Origin: Candidatus Woesearchaeota archaeon
GTDB lineage: Archaea; Nanobdellota; Nanobdellia; Woesearchaeales; BM511
Assembly: GCA_018221175.1 (NCBI GenBank)
Contig: JAAOYE010000018.1
Coordinates: 1 to 38,021 of the forward strand
Direction of reading: 5' to 3'
Length of the DNA stretch: 38,021 nucleotides
A program made the position numbers and the translations under genes. Position 1 is the first letter of the stretch. The number at the start of each line of letters is the position of its first letter. Positions 37,452 to 38,021 of this stretch are shown in pieces. The notes under the pieces are model-generated. The model made no database searches, was not told the DNA's origin, and saw nothing but the letters and a program-made list of their open reading frames with translations.

Positions 37452-38021
37452 TTATCTTCTCTTCTTTTTCTTCCTCTTATAAAACCAGTATCCTACTACG
37501 GCAACAATTGCCAGGAAGAATATTAATTTCCAATAGCCTCCGCTTTTTCCGTTGCTTGAGTGTAGTTCTAGTGTCAGAGTTTTGTCCACACTGTACTCTT
37601 TATTTAATGAGTCCATATACTCAAGAGTTATAGGGATATCTACAGTGTCTTTTTTGGCCAAGATTTGAAAGTCTGCGGTTTCATAGTCATCGCTGTCAAT
37701 GTTTCCAATATATGTTGCACCATATGATGTTAAAAGCTTGTATGTGTCTGATTCTTTTAGCACCAAGTTTACAAATTTTAACTCTCCAAACCCTTTATTA
37801 ACTATCCTGATGTCAATATCGCCTTTTTTAATTTCTTTTGTCAAAGTCGAGCTTTCAATTAAAACGTCAAGTGCAACTTTTGGGTTTACAATTATTGTTA
37901 TTTCTTCTGACTTCGTATATTTTTGTCCTGTCCCATCAAAAAATTCAAGTGTTAATGGCAGTTTGTAAATCCCTGGAGATACAGAAGGAAATGCAATTAT
38001 ACTGTACTCAAATATCTGGCT
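37452..38021 (-). CDS. C-terminal part of a surface protein with Ig-like domains and membrane anchor
   Basis: The frame is open to the window edge, giving 189 C-terminal residues; the start lies outside. GIYKLPLTLEFFDGTGQKY, ITIIVNPKVALDVLI and the IRIVNKGFGELKFVNLVL segment look like repeated beta-sandwich (CARDB/COG1361-like) domains. The end has one membrane helix (WKLIFFLAIVAVVGYWFY) followed by KRKKKKRR, so most of the protein is outside the cell. An internal TTG at 37844 is not a needed start. Such proteins often accompany MacB-like permeases in archaea, probably as the extracytoplasmic partner. Confidence 0.75.
   Translation of the reverse strand, partial: SQIFEYSIIAFPSVSPGIYKLPLTLEFFDGTGQKYTKSEEITIIVNPKVALDVLIESSTLTKEIKKGDIDIRIVNKGFGELKFVNLVLKESDTYKLLTSYGATYIGNIDSDDYETADFQILAKKDTVDIPITLEYMDSLNKEYSVDKTLTLELHSSNGKSGGYWKLIFFLAIVAVVGYWFYKRKKKKRR

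Noticed and set aside
1..38021. CRISPR array, insertion sequence or integrated virus
   Set aside because: No regularly spaced repeats, transposase, integrase or terminal repeats were seen; the only short tandem repeat is the promoter unit at 2186-2225.

Overview
The window is archaeal. It encodes SRP54, GINS, eL42 (L44e), eS27 (S27e), aIF2-alpha, Nop10, an archaeal/eukaryal-type prolyl-tRNA synthetase, an S-layer protein and RtcA. Promoters are TATA boxes, most of them centred about 27 bases upstream of a start codon, so most transcripts look leaderless. First genes preceded by a leader, and many internal operon genes, carry Shine-Dalgarno (SD) sequences of the GGTGA/GGAGG type instead. The DNA is AT-rich and tightly packed, with many ATGA overlaps. 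The gene set would fit a DPANN-type archaeon such as Woesearchaeota or Pacearchaeota, but this is inference; no rRNA gene is present to place it. I saw no tRNA, rRNA, CRISPR array or insertion sequence.

Layout. 1-1035: 3' part of srp54. 1032-5330 (minus): two paralogous family-2-like glycosyltransferases, a previously easy-to-miss 38-residue gene, a DHH phosphoesterase and a THUMP-less ThiI-type PP-loop protein. 5414-6430: a coiled-coil protein with a C-terminal NDFxxWI domain. 6427-9220 (minus): GH15-like glucosidase, mannosyl-3-phosphoglycerate phosphatase and a patatin phospholipase. 9221-11730: S-layer gene with a long leader and a hairpin/T-tract terminator. 11797-13818: Cys-rich lipoprotein, and a radical SAM protein on the opposite strand. 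13874-16996: information-processing cluster gins51, rpl44e, rps27e, eif2a, nop10, PAC2 protein. 16997-21026: pgi, eno and gpmI. 21058-22576: a Hel308-like helicase cut off after its first RecA domain, abutting a serine acetyltransferase. 22667-25386: proS, rtcA and a 62-codon ORF. 25528-28951: tlpA-like, ccdA-like, DUF3179 and DUF427-like genes running into gnd. 29008-34980: rpe, tkt, tal, pgl, an unknown membrane protein and zwf. 34983-38021 (minus): two MacB/FtsX-type permeases and the C-terminal part of a surface-anchored protein.

How the genes work together. zwf, pgl, gnd, rpe, tkt and tal together supply a nearly complete oxidative pentose phosphate pathway (only ribose-5-phosphate isomerase is not seen), and pgi, gpmI and eno supply glycolysis steps. 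That is unusual for Archaea. The NADPH-forming gnd is the last gene of a run that begins with an extracytoplasmic thiol-redox set (thioredoxin-like lipoprotein, CcdA-like membrane conduit, DUF3179 lipoprotein with a CPLC motif), so NADPH supply and electron export may be linked. The DUF427-like gene in that run is broken, or recoded, at a run of 13 A residues.

Start codons were moved inward where a TATA box or SD sequence decided the matter (second glycosyltransferase, S-layer, rpl44e, nop10, proS, rtcA, ccdA-like, rpe, membrane protein at 32972).
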